From Epichloe hybrida (taxonomy: Eukaryota > Ascomycota > Sordariomycetes > Hypocreales > Clavicipitaceae), in the NCBI GenBank assembly GCA_019022495.1, contig JAFEKR010000003.1, positions 1,302,001 to 1,366,000 on the forward strand: a stretch of 64,000 nt of DNA, in the 5' to 3' direction. Position numbers and translations under genes: made by a program. Under the pieces are notes generated by a model. It was not told where the DNA came from. It searched no databases and was given only the letters and a program-made list of their open reading frames with translations. Shown here one piece after another: positions 1-11,702 of this stretch. Every line of letters starts with the position of its first letter. Positions within the stretch are counted from its first letter, which is position 1.

Positions 1-159
1 AAAGTCTAGATGCTAGAAAAGTAGGCGAAATTCGTATGTAGGGCACAAAAGGGGGTAGCGAATTAATGCAGCCAATCATATCGCGTGCATCGCGCTAGAC
101 CCATAATTAGTCCGGTCTTTAGCTATAATTAAACTAATGAAGATCCGAAGGAATTAATA
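1..159 (-). repeat. Copia A copy 1, 3' LTR (partial)
   Basis: Matches 6502-6661 and 17,759-17,919 base for base apart from C/T and G/A changes. The inner LTR border is at 159, where the terminal CA of the LTR has become TA. The first 100 or so bases of the LTR are cut off by the window edge. Confidence 0.85.
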
Positions 160-1641
160 CTAGCAATCTCTCTTTTTCCTTTGTGGCTAAAGAGCTTAAA
201 AACGTAATAAAAATCAGATTAAAGGAAAGTGTACACTAGTGAATCCCTTAATAGGAATCCGCTGCTCTGATTAGCCGTCGTGGCATTGGTTAATTAAATT
301 AATCCATTAGTCCTTACCTAAGCTCCTATCCCTTAATATTATAGGTCTCTTTACCTATCCTTTAACACAAATCGTTAATTCGTTCGAATTAATCAGAGAG
401 GAAAGCAACGAATTTAGTAATAATTTGGTTATTGCATCTGCTAGATTGTTATTGCTATTAATCTACCTAACTTTGTAGATCTCATGCCTCTCGTATAATT
501 AACGAAGAGCTATAATATTAATTATTAGTCTCTTCTCCTTTGTGGTTCCTAGCTTCATAAGATATTTATATAATAAAAAAGAATTAGTATAGAGAATCAT
601 AGGAATTCGAGGTATCTTTAATCAATCCGTGATCTGATGTAGAGTCATGGAAATCGCGTAGGTAATATTTACGCCTTAAACTATGCTATATAACTTAGAG
701 GCAAGCGCGCTATGAGTGACTCTCTTGCTCTTTGTTAAGCTATATATAATAATGTTACCTTTTATAATAAAGGTATTGTTATCTTGCATTATCTTATTGC
801 TAATCATAATTACGTATCTAATCTATAAGCTTAAATCCTTATTGTTAGTAAGCGATCTATTTACGAACACAAAGAGCTTCGCCTCTTCAAGAACCAAAGG
901 GATGTATTGTAGTTTACGTTGTTAATTCTTAATCTGCCACTTAAGGTGTTTATTAAGGCATGTAATATCTTCCCTAGAGGGTTCTTAGTGTTAAGCTATA
1001 ATTAATAGGTTGTAGGAAGCTTCTAGTTAATATATAGTTACAATATAGCTTCCTTAGGCTTATTATTCTACGTAGTCTTGCTTTACTATTAGGGATTAAG
1101 GATTAACTTCCTTAATCTTCTAACTCTAGCCCTTCTAGGTTAGGATTAACAAATTATTAGTGTTTTAGGTTAAGATACACCTATTAAAGATAAGGGGATT
1201 CTTAGCGGTTAATCGTTGCTTTTCTTTGGCTATGAAATTAGCTTTCTAAAGCTCTTTCTTTTCTTTTTAGAAGAAGTTATTATCGCTTAGGCCTAATATA
1301 TTATTAGTTTGCATTCTAATGATACTAAAGAGATTCTTATTATTTAGGGCTGTGATTAATAAGTAGGGATTATAGGTTAAAGTTATTATATTAAGGTTAT
1401 CCCTATGGTGATAGAAGTACGTTACCTACTAGTGGGTTCTAGCCTCTATAATCCTGTAAAGAGGTTTGATTAATTTAATTATAGTCCCTTCTAGGAAGAG
1501 GTATGTAATCTGCTTTGGGATCCTTATGATAATTAGCCTTGTTAGTATTATGTGTGATTAAGTGTAGGCTTGCGTAATATTACGAATCTAAAGGTAAATG
1601 CCTCTTCTTCTTAATAATGGAGTGATAGCTATGATTAGTTA

Positions 1642-1836
1642 TTAGCTTGCTTGTTGAATTGTTGGCGATTGCGTTAGGATAAATTCCTTTCCTTTGTTAT
1701 TATGGCCTTGTATAATAAGGCGAGATTTCTTGTATAGCAAGTCTGTTCCTTTGCCTTTAATCTCTCTAACTATATAAGAATCGAAGATTCTATAACCTCC
1801 GTGCTTTACTAGGTTAAACTTAATAAATTTAAACAT
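1642..1836 (-). pseudogene. Copia A copy 1 reverse-transcriptase fragment (64 aa open)
   Basis: The longest open stretch in this copy's pol. It holds the N-terminal part of the copia reverse transcriptase, including the conserved segment K-S-R-L followed a few residues later by a G-K-E-F-I-L-T-Q-S-P-T-I-Q block, which is typical of fungal copia RTs just before the palm domain. The frame is closed by stops on both sides and the methionine start is accidental. The same region in the nested copy (about 35,100-35,300, plus strand) is less open. It is a remnant, not a gene. Confidence 0.8.
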
Positions 1837-2689
1837 ATTATAAGCTTACAAAGCATTAATCTTAGCTTAATTAGACTACTTAAAGGGTTTTCCTAGGGTT
1901 ATAATCCTTCCTTCTTAGCAGAGCTAAAGGGCAAGGTTCTAATTAGCCTCTTCCTTTGCTATAAGGAATACTATACTTAGTATCCCTCTAGTTATAACCT
2001 CTTAAATAAAGGCCTTCTCTTAATCTTTATTTATAAGTACGTAGAGCTAAACTAGGCTAATGTCCTTCTTAGGGCTATAAGGTCTTCTTTTCCTTACTTT
2101 TATTCCTTTAGGGCATAGTAATAAGTCTTTAACTTAATAGCTTCCCCTTAGGGCCTTTTAGGCTTTATAAGCCTCTTTATTAGACTCTCCTATACTTATA
2201 AATTACACTATAAGGGCCTTTCTTAGTCTCCCTTACTTTCTCTTAGCTAGTGTTTATAGCTCTTTACTATCTTCTATTAGAGAATCTCCTTTATTAGTAG
2301 TAGTTAGTTATATAACTCCTTCTTCCTTTACGTTACTTAGCTATTACTCTAGTAGATTATAAGGCTTTATCTCCTACTACTCTAGCCCCTCTATAATATA
2401 CAGGTCTTTATAGTAAGGCTTTACTACTATAAAGTAAAACTTTACTAGGCTATAGGGTATATTAATAGTATAGGTCTCTCTATTAGTAGTAAGTAGCTTA
2501 TAAGGGCTATGCTAGCCGCCCTTCTCTCTCTATATATATATATCCGCCTATAGGGGTAGCTAATATATAGGCGCTATATTAGGGCTGTTCTAGGCTTTAA
2601 GGGTATTATAGACCTACTACGAAGCTGGATAGCGGTGGACTTTATTAGTAGCTTTGCGAATTACTTTAGCATATTAAATAATAAAGACG

Positions 2690-3360
2690 CTTAGTAGTAA
2701 CTTATCTATTATTTATGGGTAGCCTCTAAAGACTAGTAGGGTTAGGATAATACTATTTAGGCCTATAGAGTCATTAATTACTTTAATAGCTATTTAGAGG
2801 CGTTGTTCTAGCATGAGTTCTATTCTAATTAAGTCTATAATAATATCATAGGCTTAGCGTAAAGGTCTATGATATCTCTTAACCTTTCTAATACTATTAT
2901 AGGCTTTAATTAGCATCTTATTAGTCTTAATTAATATTAGTCAAGCATAGTGCTTAAACTTAGCAGAAGCGAAGTTATTACTAGCGTTATATATAATCCA
3001 TTCTGGAGGTCTGAGATAAGTGTTAATCTAACATTTGCGGATGGTATCCTAGATGTCTTAAGCCTTCTGCTTCTTTAGATTAAGGAATTAGGCTACTTAG
3101 AATAAGGTTACTAAATTAATAATGTAAAGCACTAGTTAGCTATTAATTTGCATGATATTAACAATGATCTTGTAGTTGAATTTGTGGTTATCTTTAATTA
3201 TAAACTTGAATTAACTAGGGGCCTTTCTATGTATCTAGTAATAGTAGCAAACTTTAGTTAATTCCTTAATTACCTAGCGTTTAACTTTATAACTAGCTTA
3301 GTAAAGGATTTTTGCGAGTCATTAAACGGAAGGGTAACTAAGTTAACAATGTAATTAGCG
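2690..3360 (-). pseudogene. Copia A copy 1 integrase remnant
   Basis: Corresponds to 33,640-34,210 of the complete copy, where the integrase core is readable. Stops of the RIP type interrupt all frames here. No open segment is long enough to translate. Confidence 0.65.
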
Positions 3361-6300
3361 GATATCTCCTTCTAAAAGGTAGAAGGTAACTGTTTCTCTC
3401 GCTTCTAGTAACCACTAAGGATAGCCCTATTATCACACAATGGGTATAGTCTTATTGCCTTAGATAAGCATGTTAGCGAGGTTATTAATCTTGACTTACA
3501 TTTTATCTATATTAGTAATTAAGAAGAGAAAGGGCGTAGCTATGTTAAGGATATAGAATTTAAGCTCTCTAAGTTCTGTAGGCACATAAAGGATTCCTCT
3601 TGTAACTACTAATCTAGCGCTAAATGTAATAATTTAGGGTTTATAGGGGGTTACCTTTAATAAAGGTATTAATCTTAATAAAGCCTTTACTTATGCCTCT
3701 CCTATAGTTAACTTTCCTATAGCACTAGTATTAGGTATAATCCCTCTAAAGACCTCTTTAGAATAGTGTTCTTTAGAGATATAGTAAATCAAGCCTTTAT
3801 TACACTCTTATAGCTTATAGAGCTCCTGCCTAAGGAATACGTGTTAGAAGGCTTAATTATTAAGGGTTATAAGGATATTAATGTTAGTAGCGTTATAGTT
3901 AGTCTATAATCCAGAGCAGAAGAATTATATAATGCTTAGATATGCTATTAATAGTAGCTTCTTAACATTATTATTATTATCTTTAGCTTCTATACAGGCC
4001 AAAAGATATAATTTCTAATTCTAACCTAAGCCTTTATTAGGCTTATTATTATCCTGCCCTTTATAGGAGGCAAGGAATGCCTAGAATCTCTTCTCTAAAG
4101 GGGGTGTATAATATGTTTTACTAGCTTACTAGCGGTCCTTTTCCTTTTAATATTCTTTAGCGGAGTAATTAGAGGACTAGTAGCTACTCTTACTATATAT
4201 AAAGTAGCGCTTAGTGCTTAGCCTAGGGCTTTGTCTATAATAACTTCCTTTACTACAAGGGGATAATCGCTATCTATACTAATAATTAGTAAATATAGCC
4301 TCTGGAGGGTCTCCTTATTAGTACTAATAGTATTAGGAGGACTTCTTATTTAATTTCGCAATAGTAATTACCTTATAGAGGTCTCTAGTAAGACTCTTAA
4401 AGCCTACGGAGTATATATATTCTACTATCTAATATTTAGGCACACTAGCTATAGTGTTTAAGGCTTACTTATAAAGTTTAGTATTTACTATTTTAGTAGG
4501 GTATAGGCCTCTATGGATTTTCTTAAGGGTTAATAATATAATCTTAAGGTAATTAAGCTTGCTTTTATTAGGGTTCTTCTTAATTATGCTTTTTAGTGTT
4601 ATACTACTCTATTTATAGTAATAGAATTACTAGTTACTTTCTATCTTAAATTATTAATAGATATAAGTAATTATCTCTTTATAGGAATAGTTATTCCTAA
4701 AGAGGTAATTAAGGTAGTATTACTTAGCATTACTTATTAATATAATAGGGAAAGCCTTCTAATAATGCGTTTAAGGAAGGTTAATTCTATTACACTTGTT
4801 TTTAAAGAGCGTAATCTTTAGTATTAAGAAGTTATATAGCTTTTCACTATAGTAGTCGCTATCCTTATATATCTTTATAAGCTCTAAGATCTTCTTTATA
4901 ATCTAATCTTTAGAGGGGAATTGCTATAAAGGCATAATTTATTATAAATAATAGTTTACTAGTTATTCTTAATAACAATTATCCGGATAGAGCTATTAAT
5001 ATGATAGGGATCGTTGCGGGGGTTCTTGTGAGGGTTTAAGTAATCTCTAGGGTTAGGGAAGGTTAATTTCTAGGGTAGGTTATTAGGGCTATTAATATTA
5101 AGGTTCTAGGGGTTTGGAAGATTGTGGTCTTTCTTATGATCTTTCCTATGACTAAAGGGGCATTAAGGTTTAATAAAGCACTTCCTTAAGCAATACTAGG
5201 ATTGAATATCCTAGGCCTCGCCTAATAAGGATGCTATGATCTTATAAAGAATTATGTAATTCTCTAATAATATCCTTGGATGCCCTTTTGAAGGTGTCTT
5301 TAGACTAGCTTTTGAAGTCTTCTTAGAATGATTTCTATAGGTTATTATCTCTCTAACCTTAATGCTTACTAAGGTTAATGAATCTTGTAATCTAGTTGTT
5401 AAGCTTAAGCTACATAGTAGTCTCTGGATCTAGCTTAATGGATTCTTTCTAATTACTAGAGAAGTCGTAAGTAAGCTATTAAAGGCGTAGGGGTAATTTA
5501 TGCTCTTAGGGTCTTTTAGGGGTGATAGTTAGAGCCTTGCTGTTACTAGTAGCCTTTACTCTTATAGAAGGTCTAGATTCCTTTGCTATCTTTAACTATA
5601 AAAGAAATGTTACTAATTTGTTGTTTTTACTACTAATTAAGCTCCTGTGTTTGCCTGTTGCTATTACGAGGTTTTTCTTTTGTATTTTAGGAGTGTTATT
5701 ACTCTAATGAAATTAGAAGATTATGAAAACAGGAAAAATAGAAGAAAAAGTAGTAGAAGTAGTAAAAGTAGTAATAAGAATAAATTAATAGAGATAAAGA
5801 AAGTAATAGAAGTTCTAAAAGTAACTAGAAAATAATAGGAAAAGTAATAAGGGAATAATAGGAATTACCACTTCCTGTTTTTTGTGAAAAGAAGGGAAGG
5901 AGGTAATCTCTCTTTCTTGCTAATAAGTATAGGGCGAATAGCACTAATAATAAAGGGGGCAAAAATGAGTAGTAGATGCTTGTGGGGAGAGATTAAAGGT
6001 CTGTTAGATGAAGGGAATATTTATAGAGAAGTTGTAGATGTGTTAGCTAGCTTAGCTAAGGTTGTTCAATGTTAGGTTTAAAATAAATGCCTTGTGGTGA
6101 TAGATTTGGTTATTTAGTTGGTTTTCTTGTAATGGATAATAAAATTAATAATTAATAATAATATCCTGGATAGATATAATAAAGTTATATCCCTAAGCCT
6201 AAGGGTTAATAGATTAATTCCTTAGAAGCCTAATAAGCCTATAACTAGGATTCTAGTCTTTTCCTTTAGCACACTTATGTAGTTGTGCCTCTTTACCGTA

Positions 6301-6405
6301 ATGACCGTTATGGCATAATAAGGGGTAGTGGTAGTAGCGTCTGTAGAAATGTCTCTTCTTGTAATACCTAGCTTATCTATGGTTGTGAAGTTAACTACTA
6401 ATTAG

Positions 6406-6661
6406 TGTTAGTTACACTAAGGTCCTGCGCAGGTAATAAATCCTATATAATTAAAGTTAATAATAGTTAGTTAGATAGCTAGGAAAGAGGGAAAAGAGAG
6501 GGAAAGTCTAGATGCTAGAAAAGTAGGCGAAATCTATATGTGGGGCACAAAAGGGGGTGGCGAATTGATGTAGCTAATCATATCGCGTGCATCGCGCCGG
6601 ACCCACAATTGGTCCGGTCTTTGGCCACGATTGAACCGATGAAGATCCGAAGGAATCAACA
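6406..6661 (-). repeat. Copia A copy 1, 5' LTR (256 bp)
   Basis: On the plus strand it runs from TGTTAG to CAACA, giving the TG...CA ends of an LTR. Its inner half is less mutated than the copy at 1-159 (for example the block around 6595-6650). The element interior joins at 6405. Confidence 0.87.
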
Positions 6662-8311
6662 AGTAGTTTACTAAAGTAATAAAGACTCTTTTACTTAATT
6701 TAAATACTATTAATTCTAATAACTTTCCTTACTTAGTAGTAAATATACCTTCTCCCTTCCTAAATTATTTATAAATAATAGAGAAAATTAAAGAAAATAA
6801 ATTTAGTTTATAGTATAAGATTTTAGGGAAATAAAAGAAAAGAGAAAAAAGGCAAGTAGTTCTATAGTTAATAGACTTATACCTTAATTACTTAATCTCT
6901 AGTATTAGAATAAAACTTTACTTAGTTTCTAAAATAAAAATAAAGGAAAATAATATTTAATCTTATATACTCCTTAGTATATTAGACAATATACTTTATA
7001 TTCTTTTATTCTTTTATTAAGTAAGGTAGCTATACCTTAATCTTATAATATAAGCTTCTTTAAGGTAAGAGCTTAATCTTTTCCTTAAGATATAAACTTA
7101 TCCCTCCTTTATTAACTATTTAATTAGATATATTATATTAAGTTACTAAAGGTATAATTATAGTAACTTCTTAATTATAGTTATTAGTAGTCTCCTCCCT
7201 TACCTAGTGTTATTAAGGAGCATATAACTATATATTTACTATTAAAGTTTACTAACCTTCTATATCTAGGATAAACTTTTTAATATAGTCCCCTAAAATA
7301 GTTTTTATAAGGTAAACCCTATTTAGCGTTTTTAGATAATAAGCTTTAGAAATTAGCACTTACTTATAAATTTAGAAAGGTTTATTCTATCTTATTATAA
7401 GTTTCTTTATAGTAAATATATTAATATTCCTTCTAATATTATATACTAGAATAAGATTCCTTAGTTTTAATTAATCCTTCCTAAGAGAGATAGCTTAGTT
7501 TTTATTAGTTTAGTTTATAAGTTACTTTCTAAAGTTAAATACCTTTTTTCTTACTTTCCTAATATTCTTTACCTTCCTTTTAGGTATATAGACTTAAGCT
7601 TTAAATAAGTCCTAACTAGTAGTAATTACTTCCTAGTTAATTAGCCTCTAGGTTAGAAACTTAACTTCTAATAGTAAGATTAGTTTTTATTTATAAATTA
7701 AATAAAAAGCGGATTTCCTATGTAATTTATGAACAGTAGTGTGGTTTATAAGAAAGGCTTTATTAAGGTGCTTTACCTATTAGCTATTTAACCCTCCTAA
7801 TTTTCCTAAAGTAAATATAAGGGACTAGTGTCTAGCTTTAATAAGGGAATTTGCCTTTAGGTTATACCTAGATATTTAGATTCCTTTAATACTAATATTT
7901 ATAAGTGCTTCCTTAAGATTTCCTTATATCTTAAGACCTTTATTATAGACTATAAACTAAAAAAGTCTAAACTTACTAATTAAGGATAATAGGAATTTTC
8001 TAATTACTAGTACTATTACATTCCTAACTAGTATAGCCTCCACCTACCTTATTAAGTTATACCTAGCTTCTAAGAGATACTTATATCTATAATTAATTAG
8101 AAGGTACTAAGTGTTAATATAGATTTTGCTTATTAGGTTCCTTAGTGTAACTAGTATAGATAGTTCTTAAGGTTACTAAGGCGCGAACTTTTAATATATC
8201 TTATAATAGGTTAGCATCTCTTAAGTTATATTCTAGAGTCCCTTTTACTAGTACTACTATTTTATTACTTAGAAGACTACCTTAATGCCTTTATAACTAA
8301 GTTCTTTATAG
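6662..8311 (-). pseudogene. Gypsy C remnant, integrase end
   Basis: Minus-strand relic of a Ty3/gypsy element. At about 8.2-7.8 kb the minus strand reads like the gypsy integrase core: a segment resembling 'L-L-E-A-R-(D/Y)-D/N-L' followed by W-V-E-A, and further on a remnant of the block ending in G-H-Q. All frames are full of TAA/TAG stops. Truncated at its 3' side where copia A copy 1 begins (6661). Continues at 11,703 beyond the TRIM alpha/hAT insertion. Below about 7.6 kb I see only AT-rich sequence without recognisable motifs. Confidence 0.6.
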
Positions 8312-8411
8312 TGTCAGAACCCTGAAGGTGTGCAAGGTAAGCCACTAGACCAAAAGATCCACCAATGCTAGCTCTCGCTTGCATTGCACCTTACAACTGG
8401 TTATTAGGCAC
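8312..8411 (-). repeat. TRIM alpha copy 1, 3' LTR, first part
   Basis: One hundred bases identical, apart from two C/T-type differences, to 11,589-11,688. The LTR resumes at 11,183-11,196 after the hAT-like insertion and its target duplication. On the minus strand it contains the tRNA A-box-like string TTGGTCTAGTGG. Confidence 0.85.
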
Positions 8412-8424
8412 TAGAGCATTGTTT

Positions 8425-8580
8425 GTAGTGTAGTTAGTGTAGTTTTTAGGAAAATTTTGTATTTATAGTGTAGTTTTTTCTAGCTTATATTTAGTGTAGT
8501 ATAGTTTTTTTTTTCTTATAGTTAGTGTAGTTACTAACTACACTAACTACACTACACTACAAAAACTACAAATATAGTGT
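8425..8580. repeat. Left subterminal inverted CTACACTA/TAGTGTAG array of hAT-like element
   Basis: Clustered direct and inverted copies of TAGTGTAG-type octamers able to fold back on each other. A matching array is at 10,990-11,160 at the right end. Possible transposase binding sites by analogy with other hAT elements. Confidence 0.6.
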
Positions 8581-10064
8581 TAGGTAAATAAAAAGTGGGT
8601 CTTTTATATAATAGTATTAATATACTAATTAGAAGAAAGCTATTATTCTTATACTTATATTATTAGCTATTTTATTAAATTAGTTATTTAAGTTATAAGA
8701 TTATAACCTTTTATAGATTTTATTATAACTAGGGTTATAAGCACTATTATAAGTTTTTTATAAGACTATTATTCTTAATACTTTTCTTTACTAATATAAC
8801 TTTAAGAAAACCCTTTTTATTATTTTATTTACTATTACTAAGAATTATTTTCTATTTGTATTATTATTATTATTATTTTCAATTATAATAATACCCTAAA
8901 CTAATATAATAAAATTAATTAGTAACTTAGAAGAAATAACTAGAAGTTAATAAAGTATATACTTAGTACTTATATATTATATATATATTATTTACACTAG
9001 TTAGCTCTATAGATAGCTATTACTAGTACTCCTACTACTAAGTTAAAAGGGAAAACCTTATACTAGGAAGAAAAACCCCCTTATATCTATATACAAGCTA
9101 GCGCTAGCCTTATAACAGGTTTATACTACTTAGTGTGTTTCCTATTATAAGTATTTATTACTAGCTTATACTAGCCTTATCTTATTAAAAAAAAAAAGGA
9201 AAAATATATAAAATAAGTATTTATAGGCCTCTTTTAGTCTTACTCTAGTGTAATAACATACCTATCCTAAGTCTTTTTACTTTAGGCTAGGGTAAAGTAA
9301 ATCTAGATTTATAGCGTTAATTTACTTCTTATTTACTCCTATGCTAACTCTCCTATAGCCTTACTTTTTAGCTATCTCTAGCTTATTTTTACCTTATATA
9401 TCTAGTAAAGTCTAAGTACTTAGTTTTATTTAATTAGTACTAGGGGAGGGTAGTTATAGCCCTAGACTAAGGTAGTCCTAGGATAAGATTACTTATATAT
9501 TATTAGATTTATTAATTATATTATACTTTATTTTTAAGTAAGTTATTTAAATTATCCCCTCCCCTCCCCTTTATAAGTATAAAAAAGAGCTTTCCCCCCC
9601 TAAGGTCCTAGTCTTTTTTTTCTTTTTATATTAAACTTCCTATAGGTTTTTCTTTTCTTTCTAGCTATTTAAGGCTATCCTAGGCTAGGGTTAGGTTATT
9701 TACTAATATTTGCTATAGATTTAGACTAAATCTAGTATAATAGCACTAGAAGCTATAAGTACTCTAGTATTATTACTTATCTAGCTTTAATTTACCTAGG
9801 AATCTTATAAGTATAAGGACTTCCTAAGGAAGTCTATAACTAAAAAGCAATATATATAGGTTATAAAGAAAGGTTTATTTATAAGTCATATTTGCTTCTA
9901 CTCTAGGCCTAGTCTATTACTAATTTGCTTTAGCTTAGTAAACTAAGAGAAGTCTAATATATTTCCTACGAATCTTGTTTAGTTTAGGACCTTAGGCATT
10001 AGTGCTATCTTATTATTAGTAAGTTAGTCTTACTCTAGCTTAGTAATAGGGCTAACTTGCTAGA

Positions 10065-10139
10065 TAGGGGTGGCCACTAACGCGTGTTTCGACTGTTAGG
10101 TTTAGAACTGTCAATGCCATTAGGTAACAATCGCCCCTG
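10065..10139. repeat. 75-bp GC-richer inverted-repeat segment (possible MITE)
   Basis: Begins TAGGGGTGGCCACTAAC and ends ...TTACCTAATGG-like complement finishing in CGCCCCTG, so the outer 6 or so bases are inverted repeats of the CAGGGG type. It stands out from its AT-rich surroundings. No flanking duplication was found (left TTGCTAGA, right CTCCGTAC). It could be a very small hAT-type MITE or just a less mutated part of the host element. Confidence 0.3.
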
Positions 10140-10419
10140 CTCCGTACTTATATATTATAATTAATAGGATAAAAACTTAAAAAAAGCTTAAATAATTTAT
10201 TTACTATTTAAATTAATTAAATATTACTTTTAGCTTTATAATTCTAAAGCTTTAAGAAGTTATATATACTAACTTTATATATCTCCTTACTATAATACAT
10301 AAAGAAAGTATAAAAGATAGTAATATTTATAAAGTATTTATATATAACTAATAGTATTAATTAAATTAGGCTATATAACTAAATTAAGTTATTAAAATAA
10401 TTCAAACTTATTTTTAGTT

Positions 10420-10715
10420 ATAATACTAGGACCCACTTTTATTTTATATACTATAGCTACTTTAATAACTACAATAACTCTAATAAGCTTTATTATAGTT
10501 AGTTTAACCTTTTTTAGGATATAATACTAAGACCCACTTTTATTTTATATACTATAATTACTTTAATAGCTATAATAACTTTAATAAGCTTTATTATAGT
10601 TAGTTAAACCTATTTTTAGGTATAATACTAAGACCTACTTTTATTTTATATATTATAAAAACTTTAATAACTATAAAATAAGTCTAATTAGCTTTATTAT
10701 AATATTAAAAAATAT
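10420..10715. repeat. Three tandem copies of a 101-bp unit
   Basis: Units start at 10,420, 10,521 and 10,622, each beginning ATAATACTA(A/G)GACC and including a run resembling TTTATTTTATATA. The first two are nearly identical; the third is more diverged and loses similarity near 10,700. Lies inside the hAT-like element. Confidence 0.8.
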
Positions 10716-10910
10716 AAAAGAGAAAGTTATTTTATTTTATTAATATTTTAAAAAACCTTAAAATACTAAATAATTAAAAAGTCTAGCTTTTCTTATAGTA
10801 ATTTACTTATTTATACTTATACTTATATTTTATTAGTTTATTACTTATTTATTTTTAATTAAACTTTAACACTTATTATATTTTAAGTTATATAAGTAAT
10901 ATATATATAA

Positions 10911-10975
10911 GCTATTATAAGCTATTATAAGCTATTATAAGCTATTATAAGCTATTATAAAGATATTATAAGCTA
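10911..10975. repeat. 10-bp microsatellite (GCTATTATAA)n
   Basis: Five perfect copies of GCTATTATAA at 10,911-10,960, followed by a degenerate tail. Inside the right part of the hAT-like element. Confidence 0.9.
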
Positions 10976-11182
10976 AGATAAATATTTTTACTAACACTAC
11001 AAATGTAGTATTTGTAACTAGTGTAATTTATGAAAATAAATTTATAGTGTAGTGTAGTGTAGTTTTTTTCCCCTTATAGTTAGTGTAATTTATAGTGTAG
11101 TGTAGTTTATAGTATAGTAACTATACTACACTACAAAAACTACACTACAATACACATTGTAGTGCAATGCTCTGTTAGGCAC

Positions 11183-11196
11183 CTACGCACCTGACA
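11183..11196 (-). repeat. TRIM alpha copy 1, 3' LTR, second part
   Basis: The last 14 bases of the LTR (CTACGCACCTGACA), displaced from 8312-8411 by the hAT-like insertion. A C-rich tract directly follows on the plus strand, which is the polypurine tract of the minus-strand element. Confidence 0.8.
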
Positions 11197-11588
11197 ATTA
11201 TCCCCCCTTTTCCTAAGGCGCGCCCCGAGCCACGGCCCCGCAGCTAACCAGCTACTAGGGCAGGCCCCACAGGCCCGCTCGTGCGTCCCTCGGATCTAGA
11301 TAGGCCTGGCTTCCGTGGCCTCTAGGATAATCAACCAATTATGAACCCCTAAGGCCCAGTACGCACGCCACCTAGGCCCTTATCACAGGTAACCTAAGTG
11401 CACGCAGCAACCCCTATACCTGCCCTGTGAGCCTAACATAAGCACCCTAGCCTAGCAATTAAACCTAGGACCTAGCGATTAATTCAATCACTATTGGGAA
11501 TTAAACCTAGGACCTAGCATAAGCCCACCCGTTAGGATTTAAACCTAAGACCTAGTGTAGCTAAAAGACCTAGGAGAGCTAGCATAAA
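11197..11588 (-). other. TRIM alpha copy 1 interior (non-coding)
   Basis: A GC-richer segment without an open frame. On the minus strand it carries a B-box-like string (GGTTTAAATCC, RIP form of GGTTCGAATCC at 45,168-45,178), three repeats of an ACCTAGG/CCTAGGTTTAA motif, and the same blocks found in the interiors of the copies at 45,129-45,386 and 63,116-63,368. Confidence 0.7.
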
Positions 11589-11702
11589 TGTTAGAACCCT
11601 GAAGGTGTGCAAGGTAAGCCACTAGACTAAAAGATCCACCAATGCTAGCTCTCGCTTGCATTGCACCTTACAACTGGTTATTAGGCACCTACGCACCTGA
11701 CA
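11589..11702 (-). repeat. TRIM alpha copy 1, 5' LTR (114 bp)
   Basis: Complete LTR, TGTTAG...CTGACA on the plus strand, followed by the TATAG duplication. It shows the intact hAT target octamer TTAGGCAC near its right end. Confidence 0.85.

Larger units (their letters stand above)
1..6661 (-). mobile_element. Ty1/copia retrotransposon A, copy 1 (RIP-degraded, left end outside window)
   Basis: Minus-strand LTR retrotransposon. Its 5' LTR is at 6406-6661 and the inner part of its 3' LTR is at 1-159; both match the LTRs of the complete copy at 30,269-37,032. Read on the minus strand, the order is gag (about 5.75-4.0 kb), integrase (about 3.36-2.7 kb), reverse transcriptase (about 1.85-1.24 kb) and RNase H (about 0.9-0.4 kb), the Pseudoviridae order. 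Every domain is broken by stop codons of the RIP type (CAA/CAG to TAA/TAG), so it cannot code for anything. Family placement rests on a short reverse-transcriptase segment at 1642-1836 and the integrase and RNase H remnants. The outer part of the 3' LTR and its target duplication lie beyond the window. Confidence 0.88.
8412..11174. mobile_element. hAT-like DNA transposon (RIP-degraded, about 2.76 kb)
   Basis: Terminal inverted repeats are 10 bp: left TAGAGCATTG (8412-8421), right CAATGCTCTG (11,165-11,174). They differ at one base, which is a C-to-T change. The element is flanked by a perfect 8-bp duplication TTAGGCAC (8404-8411 and 11,175-11,182); the uninterrupted LTR at 11,589-11,702 has that octamer once. 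An 8-bp duplication and CAGAG-type ends are hallmarks of the hAT superfamily. Subterminal regions are rich in TAGTGTAG/CTACACTA motifs in both orientations (8425-8580 and 10,990-11,160), as in hAT subterminal arrays. I could not recognise a transposase: all frames are closed by stops, so the class assignment rests on termini only. Confidence 0.78.
8312..11702 (-). mobile_element. TRIM alpha, copy 1 (miniature LTR element, with nested hAT)
   Basis: A non-coding element with two 114-bp LTRs (TGTYAG...CTGACA on the plus strand) around a 392-bp GC-richer interior (11,197-11,588), flanked by a perfect 5-bp duplication TATAG (8307-8311 and 11,703-11,707). The polypurine tract (plus strand 11,197-11,215, C-rich) abuts the LTR at the low-coordinate side, so the element points to the minus strand. 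That 3' LTR (8312-8411 plus 11,183-11,196) has been split by the hAT-like insertion. The interior and LTR core match copies at 44,979-45,536 and 62,939-63,541. No protein-coding capacity is seen. Confidence 0.82.

Noticed and set aside
716..925. 69-residue frame with a partner at 18,485-18,685
   Set aside because: Antisense to the copia A RNase H remnant; conserved only because the element is repeated.
5522..5707. Hydrophobic 61-residue open frame, also found at 31,225-31,410, that looks like a conserved membrane peptide
   Set aside because: Both lie antisense to copia A gag. Their similarity follows from the two gag copies being related, and a third copy (about 37,870-38,050) is broken by stops.
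5647..6075. Overlapping plus-strand frames of about 60 codons
   Set aside because: Antisense to gag of copia A, no independent support, and not open in the other copies.
10911..10975. CRISPR-like short repeats
   Set aside because: Head-to-tail 10-bp units without spacers, in a fungal transposon.
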